Assembly (NCBI GenBank): GCA_016789005.1
Contig: JAEURA010000052.1
Coordinates: 1-35,708 of the forward strand
DNA: 35,708 bases
Source of the DNA: Anaerolineae bacterium
GTDB taxonomy: Bacteria; Chloroflexota; Anaerolineae; Aggregatilineales; Phototrophicaceae
Direction: 5' to 3'
The position numbers were made by a program, and so were the translations under genes. This document shows, piece by piece, positions 8,395 through 16,661 of the stretch (position 1 is its first letter; each line of letters opens with the position of its first letter). The notes beneath the pieces were generated by a model. That model was not told the origin of the DNA, ran no database searches, and saw only the letters and a program-made list of their open reading frames with translations.

Positions 8395-10098
8395 TTAGCG
8401 CGGCTCCAGCAGCCCATAGGTGCGAATCGTGAAACGGTGATCGACCGGCGTCCTGAAGGTGAGCAGGACCCGCACCTGATCGCCGCCGGGAGGTTCGCTG
8501 TGACGCATCGCCTGCGCCAGATGGGCGCAGGCGCCGGGCGCGATCTCGATGACATCCGCGCCGTAGCGCATGCGTCCCCAACCCTGCTTGAGGAAGATCG
8601 TCGCGCCGGGCGCACAAGAGACCAGCGCATCCCCGGTTTCCCACAGCCCGCCGGCGGGGAAGTCGAAGGCGATCTGGGCGATCACGTCGTCCAGCCCGTC
8701 GAGCGTGCGGTAGTGCAGGTCGAAACCGCCCTCGACCGGGGCGATCTTCAGGATGCTGTCCGCCGGCGGGATGCGCTTGTGGTTGCGCTCGGCTTTCGAC
8801 GCCTCGAACGTCTCCGGCGCGACCGGACGCCCCAGCGGCAGGTGATAGGCGGGCAGGTTCGGCTTCTGGAGACCCGACGAGCGCAGCAGCACCGCGCCGT
8901 CTTCCATTTCCATCGTATCGGCGATGAACAGCCCGACGCTGAAATAGGCTTGGGCGATCTTGAGCGAGACCAGTTCGGCAGAGCGGTAGACCAGATGGAA
9001 CAGCCGGGTGCGCCCGCCGAAGGCGCTGGCGCTCGTTTCGCCCTGGCAGAAGCGCCACAGGTGGTTTGCCGGAAAGGCGCGGGTGTAGGCAGACGGGATG
9101 GCGGGCGTCGCCCCGGCGCTGACGGCGGCATCGCCGCGCTTGAGCAGCACAAGGCACAACCATTCCAGGTCCCACGTGAACTGATCGGCATGTTCCAGCA
9201 GGAACGCCGCCGCATCAAGAAAATCCTGCCGCCCCAGCAGCAGACCGGCGTTCAGATAGTTGGCGATCAGCGGCGTTGGGACGTTCCGCTGTCCGTAATC
9301 CTGGCGCGCCGAAAGTCCGGTCTCGGCGGTTCCATCGGGGTGCAGCAGGACCAGGTCGAATTCCAGATTGCGCGCCACCGCCGCCAGGATGCGCGCCCGC
9401 GCCGCCGGATCAGCCGTGTGCTCGGCGTAGAAGATCAGCGACCGGGCGGTGACCGCGTCGTAGACGCCGATGCTGCGCTCCAGATAGGCGCCCTCCTCGT
9501 CGATGTCCAGCCCTTCCGCCAGATAGGCGTCGATGACCGGAGCAGGATCGGGGATGCCGGTCAGGACGGCGCGCGCCAGCGCCAGCGCCCCGACGATCAC
9601 CCAGCGGTGATTCGGGGTGTGGAAGCCGCTCTCCATCACGCCGACCACCGCGCGGCGGGCGAAGCGCGCCAGCTTGTCCACCACGCCCGCCAGCGCCGGC
9701 GTCCCGTCGGCGACCTCGATGAAGGCGCAGATCAGCTGCAGGGCGAACGCCGTGTCCGGTCCAGACTCGTAGTTGGTGTTGCGCAGGTCGATCAACCCCG
9801 ACGGGCGCTGAACCCGCAGCAGATAATCCGCCGCCAGGTCTATACGCTGAAGGAGAACTGCCTGACCAGGCGCGACCGGCGCGCCGGGAAACCCCTGCGC
9901 CTGCGCCAGGGCGATCACCCCCCAGCGGACGATCAGCCGGGTCGTGCCGACGTGTCCCGATTCGTCCAACCAGTGCTCCGGGCTGATGAACGCGCCGTAG
10001 AGCGGGTCGTCTGGCAGCAGGTTTTGCAGGGCGAATTCGCGCGGGGCGCTTGCCGCCATCCGCCGAAGGAGCGCTGAGGGGTCGAAGGCTGCGGTCAT
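8395..10098 (-). CDS. Probable alpha/alpha-toroid polysaccharide lyase/hydrolase-like enzyme (heparinase II/III-like), 567 aa
   Basis: I do not recognise the exact family. The first 360 residues are helical, with an ESGFHTPNHRWVIVGALALA segment and later GLDIDEEGAYLERSIGVYDAV. These resemble the toroid domain of heparinase II/III and related lyases, where His, Asn, Tyr and Arg act in catalysis. The last 200 residues are beta-rich (GGFDLHYRTLDGLDD, APGATIFLKQGWGRMRYG), like the sandwich domain of those enzymes. No signal peptide is visible, suggesting action on imported oligosaccharides. The ATG at 10098 lies 13 nt after the permease stop, firmly in the transporter operon. Assignment to carbohydrate breakdown is inferred from fold impression plus context; an unrelated glycoside hydrolase is possible. 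Confidence 0.55.
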   Translation of the reverse strand: MTAAFDPSALLRRMAASAPREFALQNLLPDDPLYGAFISPEHWLDESGHVGTTRLIVRWGVIALAQAQGFPGAPVAPGQAVLLQRIDLAADYLLRVQRPSGLIDLRNTNYESGPDTAFALQLICAFIEVADGTPALAGVVDKLARFARRAVVGVMESGFHTPNHRWVIVGALALARAVLTGIPDPAPVIDAYLAEGLDIDEEGAYLERSIGVYDAVTARSLIFYAEHTADPAARARILAAVARNLEFDLVLLHPDGTAETGLSARQDYGQRNVPTPLIANYLNAGLLLGRQDFLDAAAFLLEHADQFTWDLEWLCLVLLKRGDAAVSAGATPAIPSAYTRAFPANHLWRFCQGETSASAFGGRTRLFHLVYRSAELVSLKIAQAYFSVGLFIADTMEMEDGAVLLRSSGLQKPNLPAYHLPLGRPVAPETFEASKAERNHKRIPPADSILKIAPVEGGFDLHYRTLDGLDDVIAQIAFDFPAGGLWETGDALVSCAPGATIFLKQGWGRMRYGADVIEIAPGACAHLAQAMRHSEPPGGDQVRVLLTFRTPVDHRFTIRTYGLLEPR

Positions 10099-10111
10099 GA
10101 CGCTGTGTGCC

Positions 10112-11167
10112 TCACTTCAAGCCGGTGGTGGCGATGCCAGTAGCGATGTATTTTTGCAGGAAGGCGAAGATGAAGGTGACGGGCAGCAGGCTGAGGACGG
10201 TCATCGCCAGCAGATAGCCCCACTGCACGTCGTACTGTCCCTGGAAGAGATTGAGCGCCACCTGAAGGGTGAAATTCCTGTTCTCCGTCAGCACGATCAG
10301 GGGCCACAGGAAGTCGTTCCAGCGCCACATGATGCTGAAGATCGCCAGGGTCGCCAGCGCCGGCATGGACAGCGGCAGGATGATCCGCCAGTAGATGTAC
10401 CACTCGGACGCGCCGTCGACGCGCGCCGCATCGACCAGTTCATCGGGCAGCGTCAGCATGTACTGGCGCAGCAGGAAGACGGCGGTGGGGCTTGCCAGGG
10501 TGGGGATGATGACGCCCAGCAGGTTGTTGTTCCAGCCGAGCGAGGTGATGACCAGATACTTCGGCGCCAGCGTGACCGCCCCCGGCAGCAGGATCATGAT
10601 CAGGAAGATATTCAGAATCGCCGACTGTCCGCGGAAGCGGTACTTGCTCAGCGCGAATGCCAGCATGCTGTTCAGCAGCAGAGTCAGCAGGGTGGCGGAG
10701 GCGGTGACGACGATGCTGTTGCGGAAATAGACCACGAAATCGAACTGCTGAAGCGGTTCGGCGTAGTTTTCCCACGCCAGACGGAATTCCTGGACTATCT
10801 CGGTGGCGTCCATCTTGGCTTTGATGATGCCGGCTTCCGGCGCGGCGGGGTCGATCATCTGGCGTTCCAGCCCCACGCGGCGCACCTGCGCCAGACGCCG
10901 CACTGTGCCATCTTCCATCGTCACGTCGAAGAGCGGCAGGGGGTCCTCATAGCCTTCCACCACCACCGTCTTTTCGGCAAACGGGAAGAATTCCGGCGGA
11001 AAGCGGGTGATCGCCGCCGGCGTCTTGAACGACGAGGTTACGCCCCACAGCACCGGACCCAGCATGATGAGCGTGCCCAGGGTCAGGTACAGGTAGGAGA
11101 GCATATCGGTGATGTGCAGCTGTCGTTTCCCGCGTGTGCGGAACAGCATGGCTGTCGCTGCGCTCAT
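10112..11167 (-). CDS. Carbohydrate ABC transporter permease, MalG/UgpE type, 351 aa
   Basis: Six hydrophobic segments flank the permease coupling motif DELVDAARVDGASEWYIYWR with the downstream ILPLSMPAL (EAA loop), typical of binding-protein-dependent sugar permeases. A long exported loop of about 100 residues between the first and second segments is unusual but occurs in some members. The frame is open further upstream to 11320, but the ATG at 11167 (MSAATAMLFRTRGK) has GAGG 9 nt before it and follows the preceding stop by 10 nt, so I use it. The C-terminus ends with the conserved LQKYIATGIATTGLK. It pairs with the MalF-type permease next to it. Confidence 0.93.
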   Translation of the reverse strand: MSAATAMLFRTRGKRQLHITDMLSYLYLTLGTLIMLGPVLWGVTSSFKTPAAITRFPPEFFPFAEKTVVVEGYEDPLPLFDVTMEDGTVRRLAQVRRVGLERQMIDPAAPEAGIIKAKMDATEIVQEFRLAWENYAEPLQQFDFVVYFRNSIVVTASATLLTLLLNSMLAFALSKYRFRGQSAILNIFLIMILLPGAVTLAPKYLVITSLGWNNNLLGVIIPTLASPTAVFLLRQYMLTLPDELVDAARVDGASEWYIYWRIILPLSMPALATLAIFSIMWRWNDFLWPLIVLTENRNFTLQVALNLFQGQYDVQWGYLLAMTVLSLLPVTFIFAFLQKYIATGIATTGLK

Positions 11168-11177
11168 GGTTCGGTCC

Positions 11178-12239
11178 TCATGTCGAATAGTCGTCGCTGG
11201 CGTTGCGGGAAATCCAGCGCTGCACGAGCGTGAATGCCACCAGCACGACCGCCACCAGCAGGGTCGCGGCGGTCGCCAGTCCGACGTTTCGACCGCCGGC
11301 GATTCCGGCGAAGGCGGCATTGTAGACGAAATGCATGATGTAGGATGTCGCCGTGCCCGGTCCGCCGTCGGTCAGCACCATGGCGTGTTCGAAGACCTGC
11401 ACCGCTCCGACGAACGACAGGATGAAGACGATGTAGAGGGTCGGGCGCAGCAGCGGCAGCGTGATGTACTGGAACTGCTGCCGGCGTGACGCCCCATCGA
11501 TGACGGCGGCTTCATAGAGCAGGGCGGGAATCGCCTGCAAGCCGGCGAGGATGATCAGCGTATAGAAGCCGAGGCTTGCCCACAGCCCGACGATGATGGT
11601 CGCCAGTCGCGCCCAGTCGGCTTCGAACAGGAAGTTGATCGTCGGCATGCCAACGCCTTCCAGCGCGCCGTTGATCAGCCCATTGCGCTGGAGGACCCAC
11701 TTCCACAGCAGCGCCACGACCACCGACGAGAGTAGGGTGGGGTAGAAGTAGACGCCGCGGAAGAAACCGCGCGCCCTGATGTTGCGGTTCAGGACGAGCG
11801 CCGTGAACAGCGCCAGGAGGATCAGCGAGCTGACCTCGACGATCACGTAGACCCCGGTATTCATCACCCCCCGCCAGAAGAGATCGACGAGGCAGGAATT
11901 GGGATCGAGGAAGTTGTCGCAGCTCAGCAGCACGCTGAAGTTTTGCAGACCGATGAACGGGCGATTCGCCGGGAACAGGGACGTGCCGCCAGTGAAGGCG
12001 TAGACGAGGTTCAGCAGGATCGGGATGATGGCGAAGATGATGAACAGCGCCAGGTTCGGGATGACGAACAGATACGGCATGCCCTTGATGCCGACGAGCC
12101 TCTGAAGGGGTTCGAAGATCAGCCCCAGCGCGTTCATCAGAAGACGGTAGGGAAGCGAGAGGAGGACGCCTAATGGGCGGGTGAGAGCGGCAGCAGTCGA
12201 TGCCTGGCGTCCGGGTCCGCGTTCAGCAGTAAGAGTCAT
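11178..12239 (-). CDS. Carbohydrate ABC transporter permease, MalF/UgpA type, 353 aa
   Basis: This inner-membrane permease starts with a positively charged N-terminus and has six main transmembrane segments. The first follows MPYLFVIPNLALFIIFAIIP. The EAA loop reads EAAVIDGASRRQQFQYITLP and contacts the ATPase. The segment VLTDGGPGTATSYIMHFVY is a hallmark of this subfamily. It is followed 10 nt later by the partner permease. No ABC ATPase gene lies nearby, so the pair probably uses a shared MsiK-like ATPase, as in many sugar systems with SBP-permease-permease operons. Confidence 0.94.
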   Translation of the reverse strand: MTLTAERGPGRQASTAAALTRPLGVLLSLPYRLLMNALGLIFEPLQRLVGIKGMPYLFVIPNLALFIIFAIIPILLNLVYAFTGGTSLFPANRPFIGLQNFSVLLSCDNFLDPNSCLVDLFWRGVMNTGVYVIVEVSSLILLALFTALVLNRNIRARGFFRGVYFYPTLLSSVVVALLWKWVLQRNGLINGALEGVGMPTINFLFEADWARLATIIVGLWASLGFYTLIILAGLQAIPALLYEAAVIDGASRRQQFQYITLPLLRPTLYIVFILSFVGAVQVFEHAMVLTDGGPGTATSYIMHFVYNAAFAGIAGGRNVGLATAATLLVAVVLVAFTLVQRWISRNASDDYST

Positions 12240-12282
12240 TGGTCTGCCCCATAACTCATGACGAGGCTTAAAGTTTTCTAGG

Positions 12283-12301
12283 GGCGATCTGGTAGATCGC
12301 C
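12283..12301 (-). other. Perfect hairpin between binding-protein and permease genes
   Basis: GGCGATCT (12283-12290) and AGATCGCC (12294-12301) form an 8-bp perfect stem with a 3-nt loop. It lies 44 nt upstream of the MalF-type permease start. No T-tract follows in the direction of transcription. It may protect the upstream mRNA or cause partial termination. Confidence 0.5.
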
Positions 12302-12323
12302 GTTGAAACCTGGCTGTTTATGC

Positions 12324-12352
12324 GCGGGGGCGACCCGGCAGGCCGCCCCCGC
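12324..12352 (-). other. GC-rich hairpin between binding-protein and permease genes
   Basis: GCGGGGGCG (12324-12332) pairs perfectly with CGCCCCCGC (12344-12352) across an 11-nt loop. It is the middle of three stem-loops in the 258-nt gap between the solute-binding protein and the permeases. No T-tract is present. The likely role is mRNA stabilisation or attenuation. Confidence 0.5.
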
Positions 12353-12383
12353 AACGGTTGGATCGAGGTGTTCTAGAGCTTAT

Positions 12384-12493
12384 CTGCAAACCCGGTTTTC
12401 ACACAACCTCACCCCAACCTCACCCCCTGCCCCTCTCCAATTAGAGAGGGGCGGTTGAGCGCAGCGAAACGGGGTGAGGTGAGCAGTTTGCAG
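12384..12493. repeat. Nested palindromic element, CCTCACCCC/CCCTCTC family
   Basis: Outer arms CTGCAAAC (12384-12391) and GTTTGCAG (12486-12493) enclose CCTCACCCC (12407-12415 and 12418-12426) facing GGGGTGAGG (12471-12479). A central perfect hairpin GCCCCTCTC/GAGAGGGGC spans 12429-12452. The whole 110-bp unit is a nested inverted repeat that begins 5 bp past the solute-binding protein stop. A related element lies near 34774. It looks like a REP/MITE-type sequence. Confidence 0.7.
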
Positions 12494-12497
12494 GACC

Positions 12498-13787
<1,290 letters not shown>

Positions 13788-13817
13788 TTTCTTTTCTCCG
13801 CTGTATGTGAACGCGAA

Positions 13818-13829
13818 TTTAGCGTTAAC
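13818..13829. promoter_or_regulatory. LacI-type operator for the transport operon
   Basis: TTTAGCGTTAAC includes the 8-bp palindrome CGTTAACG (13823-13830), close to the TTTAACGTTAAA boxes of LacI-family regulators. It lies just downstream of the predicted transcription start of the solute-binding protein gene (near 13835). That is the classical position for repression. Confidence 0.6.
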
Positions 13830-13841
13830 GGTCACGTTTTA

Positions 13842-13870
13842 TTCATAGCACAATCAGGATTTTATGTCAA
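13842..13870 (-). promoter_or_regulatory. Sigma70-like promoter of the ABC transporter operon
   Basis: On the minus strand a perfect TTGACA (13865-13870) and TATGAA (13842-13847) are separated by exactly 17 bp. The predicted start near 13835 gives a leader of about 48 nt before the solute-binding protein ATG. The operator at 13818-13829 lies within the first bases of the transcript. Confidence 0.7.
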
Positions 13871-13879
13871 ACAACTGTT

Positions 13880-13907
13880 TTGCAACCCGGCGTTTTCGTA
13901 GTATCAT
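13880..13907 (+). promoter_or_regulatory. Promoter of the LacI-family regulator gene
   Basis: TTGCAA (13880-13885), a 16-bp spacer and TATCAT (13902-13907) form a moderate sigma70-like promoter. It is divergent from the transporter promoter, and the two -35 boxes are only 9 bp apart. The expected leader passes through the tandem operators at 13937-13960. Confidence 0.5.
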
Positions 13908-13936
13908 GCCGTGTAGTGCGCTTTACAAAATGCAAA

Positions 13937-13960
13937 TTTAACGTTAGTTTTAACGTAAAC
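13937..13960. promoter_or_regulatory. Two tandem LacI-type operators upstream of the regulator gene
   Basis: TTTAACGTTAGT (13937-13948) is directly followed by TTTAACGTAAAC (13949-13960). ACGTTA and TAACGT also form an inverted repeat with a 4-bp spacer across the pair. Both match the box in front of the transporter genes. They lie between the regulator's promoter and its start codon, pointing to autorepression, and possibly to looping with the box about 120 bp away. Confidence 0.6.
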
Positions 13961-13975
13961 TAGAGGCGCTTTCCG

Positions 13976-14995
13976 ATGAGAACCAGACCCAAACGTGTTA
14001 CGCTCCATGACATCGCCGCCGTCGCCGGCGTCTCCGCCCAGACGGTCTCGCGCGTCGTCAACAACCAGGAAGGTGTCTCCGATGATACGCGCCAGCGCAT
14101 CCAGGCGATCATGGATGAACTGAACTACCGCCCGAACATCGCGGCGCGGGTGCTGAACAGCCAGAAGACGTTCCTGCTGGAAGCGGTCCTGGTTGATGTC
14201 GGTTACATGGGCGAGATCGGCGACACCATCGCCGAGATGGCGAAGACGGCGAAGGACGCCGGATACGACATCATCTTTTCGATCATCACAGCGGCGGAGC
14301 TGGAGACGACCCTGAAGCAGTCGGCGGCGCGCATGATCGACGGCTTCATCCTGCTCGCGCCGCGCCTGAGGCACAGCGATGAGACGATGGCGCGCCTCAG
14401 CCAGGGCATCCCGTTCGTGCGCATGAGCAATCAGTTGGGCACGTCACTGCCCTCGGTCACCTACGACTTCCGCCTGGGTACGCAATTGTTGATGGAATAC
14501 CTGGTTAGCCTGGGACACCGCCAGATCGCCGAGATCAGCGGTCCGCTCGAACAGCTCAACGCGCTGGCGCGCCACGAAGAGTGGCAGCAGTTCCTGCTCG
14601 GTCATGGGCTGCCGTTGGGACCGAGCATCGCCGTCGATTACGGCATGCAGCCGGGATACGAAGCTGCTCACCGGCTGTTGGAGGGCGGCGAAGCTTTCAC
14701 CGCCGTTTTTGCCGGCAACGACGATCTGGCGCTGGGGGTGCTGCGCGCCTTTTCCGAAGCGGGGATTCGCGTCCCGGCGGAGGTCTCGGTGATCGGTTTT
14801 GACGACGCCCGCCACGCCGCTTTTGTACAGCCTTCGCTGACCACCATCCGTCTCGACCTGGTGGCGCTCGGTAGAATTGCCGCCAAATACCTGATCGAAC
14901 TCATCGAGGACGACGCGATGATCCCCCATCAGCGGGTGCTGACGCCCGAACTGATCGTGCGCGAAAGCACTGCGCCGCCAAGAAAGCAGCGTTGA
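13976..14995 (+). CDS. LacI-family transcriptional repressor, 339 aa
   Basis: Residues 7-55 are a LacI helix-turn-helix and hinge: VTLHDIAAVAGVSAQTVSRV, then VSDDTRQRIQAIMDELNYRPN. The rest is a periplasmic-binding-protein-like sensor domain with AVFAGNDDLALGVLRAF and VSVIGFDDARHAAFVQPSLTTI, typical of sugar-sensing members. Effector specificity cannot be read. GAGG lies 10 nt before the ATG. The stop codon is directly followed by the next gene's ATG (TGAATG), so the dehydrogenase is cotranscribed. It is divergent from the transporter operon and flanked by matching operator boxes, and is the obvious regulator of both. Confidence 0.95.
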   Translation: MRTRPKRVTLHDIAAVAGVSAQTVSRVVNNQEGVSDDTRQRIQAIMDELNYRPNIAARVLNSQKTFLLEAVLVDVGYMGEIGDTIAEMAKTAKDAGYDIIFSIITAAELETTLKQSAARMIDGFILLAPRLRHSDETMARLSQGIPFVRMSNQLGTSLPSVTYDFRLGTQLLMEYLVSLGHRQIAEISGPLEQLNALARHEEWQQFLLGHGLPLGPSIAVDYGMQPGYEAAHRLLEGGEAFTAVFAGNDDLALGVLRAFSEAGIRVPAEVSVIGFDDARHAAFVQPSLTTIRLDLVALGRIAAKYLIELIEDDAMIPHQRVLTPELIVRESTAPPRKQR

Positions 14996-16093
14996 ATGAC
15001 GACCCGCCTACCCCTGCGCCTGGCGCTGATCGGCACCGGGCATATTGCGGCAGAGCACGTCGAAGCCATCCGCCCTCACGCGGAACGGGCGGAGATCGCC
15101 GCCGCGACTGATGTCGACGGCGCGGCGCTCGCTGCCTTCTGCCAGACACATGACATCCCACGCGCCTATGACGATGCCGCCGAGCTGCTGCGCCGCGAGC
15201 AGCCGGATGTCGTGCTGATCTCGTCGCCGCCCTTCACCCATGCGGCGCTGGCGGAGCAGGCGATGGAGGCGGGCGCGGATGTCGTCTGTGAAAAGCCGAT
15301 GGTCGTCTCGCTGGCGCAGATGGATGATTTGCAGGAGGCAGAACGGCGGACGGGCAGGACGTGCGTCAGCATCTCGCAGTGGCGTTACGGGTCGGCGGCG
15401 GGGCACGTCAAGCGGCTGATCGAGTCCGGCGAACTGGGCGAACCGCTGGTCGCGGTGTGCAACACGCTGTGGTATCGCCCGCCGGAGTATTACACCAGTG
15501 TCCCCTGGCGGTCGCGCTGGGCGACGGAGGGCGGCGGGGTGGCGCTGGGCTTGGGCATTCACGCGATGGATCTCACGCTCTGGCTGATGGATGACTGGGA
15601 AGAAGTGACCGGTTATGTCGCCGCCAGAGATCGCGCCGTCGAAGTCGAAACCATCGCTATGGCGCACGTGCGCTTCAGCAGCGGCGCGGCAGCCAGCTTC
15701 GTCAACAGCGCCGTCTCGCCCCGCCAGAATTCCTACATTCGCCTCGATTTTCAGAACGCCACCATCGAGGTCGATCACCTCTACCAGTATCGCAACGAAC
15801 ACTGGCGCTTCAGCGTCCCTGATCGCCCGGAGCCGATCGCCCGGCTCCCGCACTGGCGGCGCATCGAAGGCGACCAGCCCGGCGCCCTGGCGACGCAGTG
15901 GACGGCGCTCATCGACGACTTCCTCGGCGGTCGAACGCCGCTGACGCACACCAGCCAGGTGCGTTCGACCTACGATTTTCTGGCCAGCCTGTACAAATCG
16001 GCGCTGACCCGCCAGCCTGTACGCCGGCTCAGCATTCAGCCGGGCGATCCGTTCTACGAGTCGATGAACGGCGCAGCGGAAACGATCCCCTGA
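14996..16093 (+). CDS. Gfo/Idh/MocA-family NAD(P)-dependent oxidoreductase, 365 aa
   Basis: The N-terminal Rossmann domain has LALIGTGHIAAEHVEAI (nucleotide loop). K100 sits in the catalytic CEKPM motif, and H189 and D192 lie in GLGIHAMDLTLWL, the family's G-x-x-H-x-x-D motif. The C-terminal half is the substrate domain (QWRYGSAAGHVKRLIESGELG). Members oxidise or reduce sugar hydroxyls, including inositols, uronate derivatives and aminosugars, so it probably processes the imported sugar. It starts at ATG 14996 immediately after the repressor's stop. The substrate is unknown. Confidence 0.93.
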   Translation: MTTRLPLRLALIGTGHIAAEHVEAIRPHAERAEIAAATDVDGAALAAFCQTHDIPRAYDDAAELLRREQPDVVLISSPPFTHAALAEQAMEAGADVVCEKPMVVSLAQMDDLQEAERRTGRTCVSISQWRYGSAAGHVKRLIESGELGEPLVAVCNTLWYRPPEYYTSVPWRSRWATEGGGVALGLGIHAMDLTLWLMDDWEEVTGYVAARDRAVEVETIAMAHVRFSSGAAASFVNSAVSPRQNSYIRLDFQNATIEVDHLYQYRNEHWRFSVPDRPEPIARLPHWRRIEGDQPGALATQWTALIDDFLGGRTPLTHTSQVRSTYDFLASLYKSALTRQPVRRLSIQPGDPFYESMNGAAETIP

Positions 16094-16118
16094 CGCCGTT
16101 CCCGCCGGCGCGGCGTCA
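16091..16118. terminator. Bidirectional hairpin built on both stop codons of convergent genes
   Basis: TGACGCCG (16091-16098) and CGGCGTCA (16111-16118) are perfect 8-bp inverted arms with a 12-nt GC-rich loop. The first three bases are the stop of the plus-strand dehydrogenase and the last three are the stop of the minus-strand acetyltransferase. A short TTTCT tract follows on the plus side only. It could act as a weak bidirectional terminator or block antisense transcription. Confidence 0.45.
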
Positions 16119-16661
16119 AGTTTCTCCCGCCGCGCTGTCCCTGAAAAACGCCGTCCGCGTCTGCGTGAAAGCGGGCAGCAGGCTGTTATACGCCTCTCGT
16201 TCCCCGACCGGCTGAAATCCGAGCCTGAGCAGCACCTTCTGCGAGGCGATGTTGCCGGGCAGCGTCACCGCGTCGATCTGATCGATCGGCAGCGCCTCGA
16301 AGGCGTGACCCAGACAGGCGCGTCCGGCTTCCGCTGCGTAGCCCTTTCCCCAGTGCGCCCGCCCGATGGCGTAGCCCAGTTCATACGACGGCAGCCCCCA
16401 GATGAAGACGCCGCAGTGACCGATGAACGCGCCGCTGTCGCGCAGTTCCAGGGCGAAGAACCCCACCCCATGCTCCGCCCAGTGCCGCGCATGCCAGTCG
16501 AGCATCCACTCGACCGATTCCAGCGGGCGCGGGACGCCGCCGGGCAGCGTCTTCATCACGTCGGCGTCGCCATAGATGACGCGGTGGTAGACCTCCAGGT
16601 CGGCGTCGGTGAAGTGCCGCAGCCGCAGACGCGGCGTGATCAGTGAAGGTGTCGCGTTCAT
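16116..16661 (-). CDS. GNAT N-acetyltransferase, RimJ/RimL type, 181 aa
   Basis: The protein begins ITPRLRLRHFTDADLEVYHR, the usual opening of the RimJ/RimL-like acetyltransferases. Its acetyl-CoA loop is ELGYAIGRAHWGKGYAAEAG (pyrophosphate-binding G-K-G-Y-A), followed by NIASQKVLLRLGFQPVGERE. Such enzymes acetylate N-termini or small molecules from acetyl-CoA in the cytosol; the substrate here is unknown. ATG at 16661 overlaps the TGA of the PLD gene by 4 nt (ATGA), so its translation is coupled. It ends the four-gene leftward cluster. Confidence 0.9.
   Translation of the reverse strand: MNATPSLITPRLRLRHFTDADLEVYHRVIYGDADVMKTLPGGVPRPLESVEWMLDWHARHWAEHGVGFFALELRDSGAFIGHCGVFIWGLPSYELGYAIGRAHWGKGYAAEAGRACLGHAFEALPIDQIDAVTLPGNIASQKVLLRLGFQPVGEREAYNSLLPAFTQTRTAFFRDSAAGET

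Noticed and set aside
10112..11320. Long version of the MalG-type permease starting at 11320
   Set aside because: The extra 51 residues overlap the upstream permease and are Trp/Arg/Pro-rich. The ATG at 11167 has a ribosome site and normal length.
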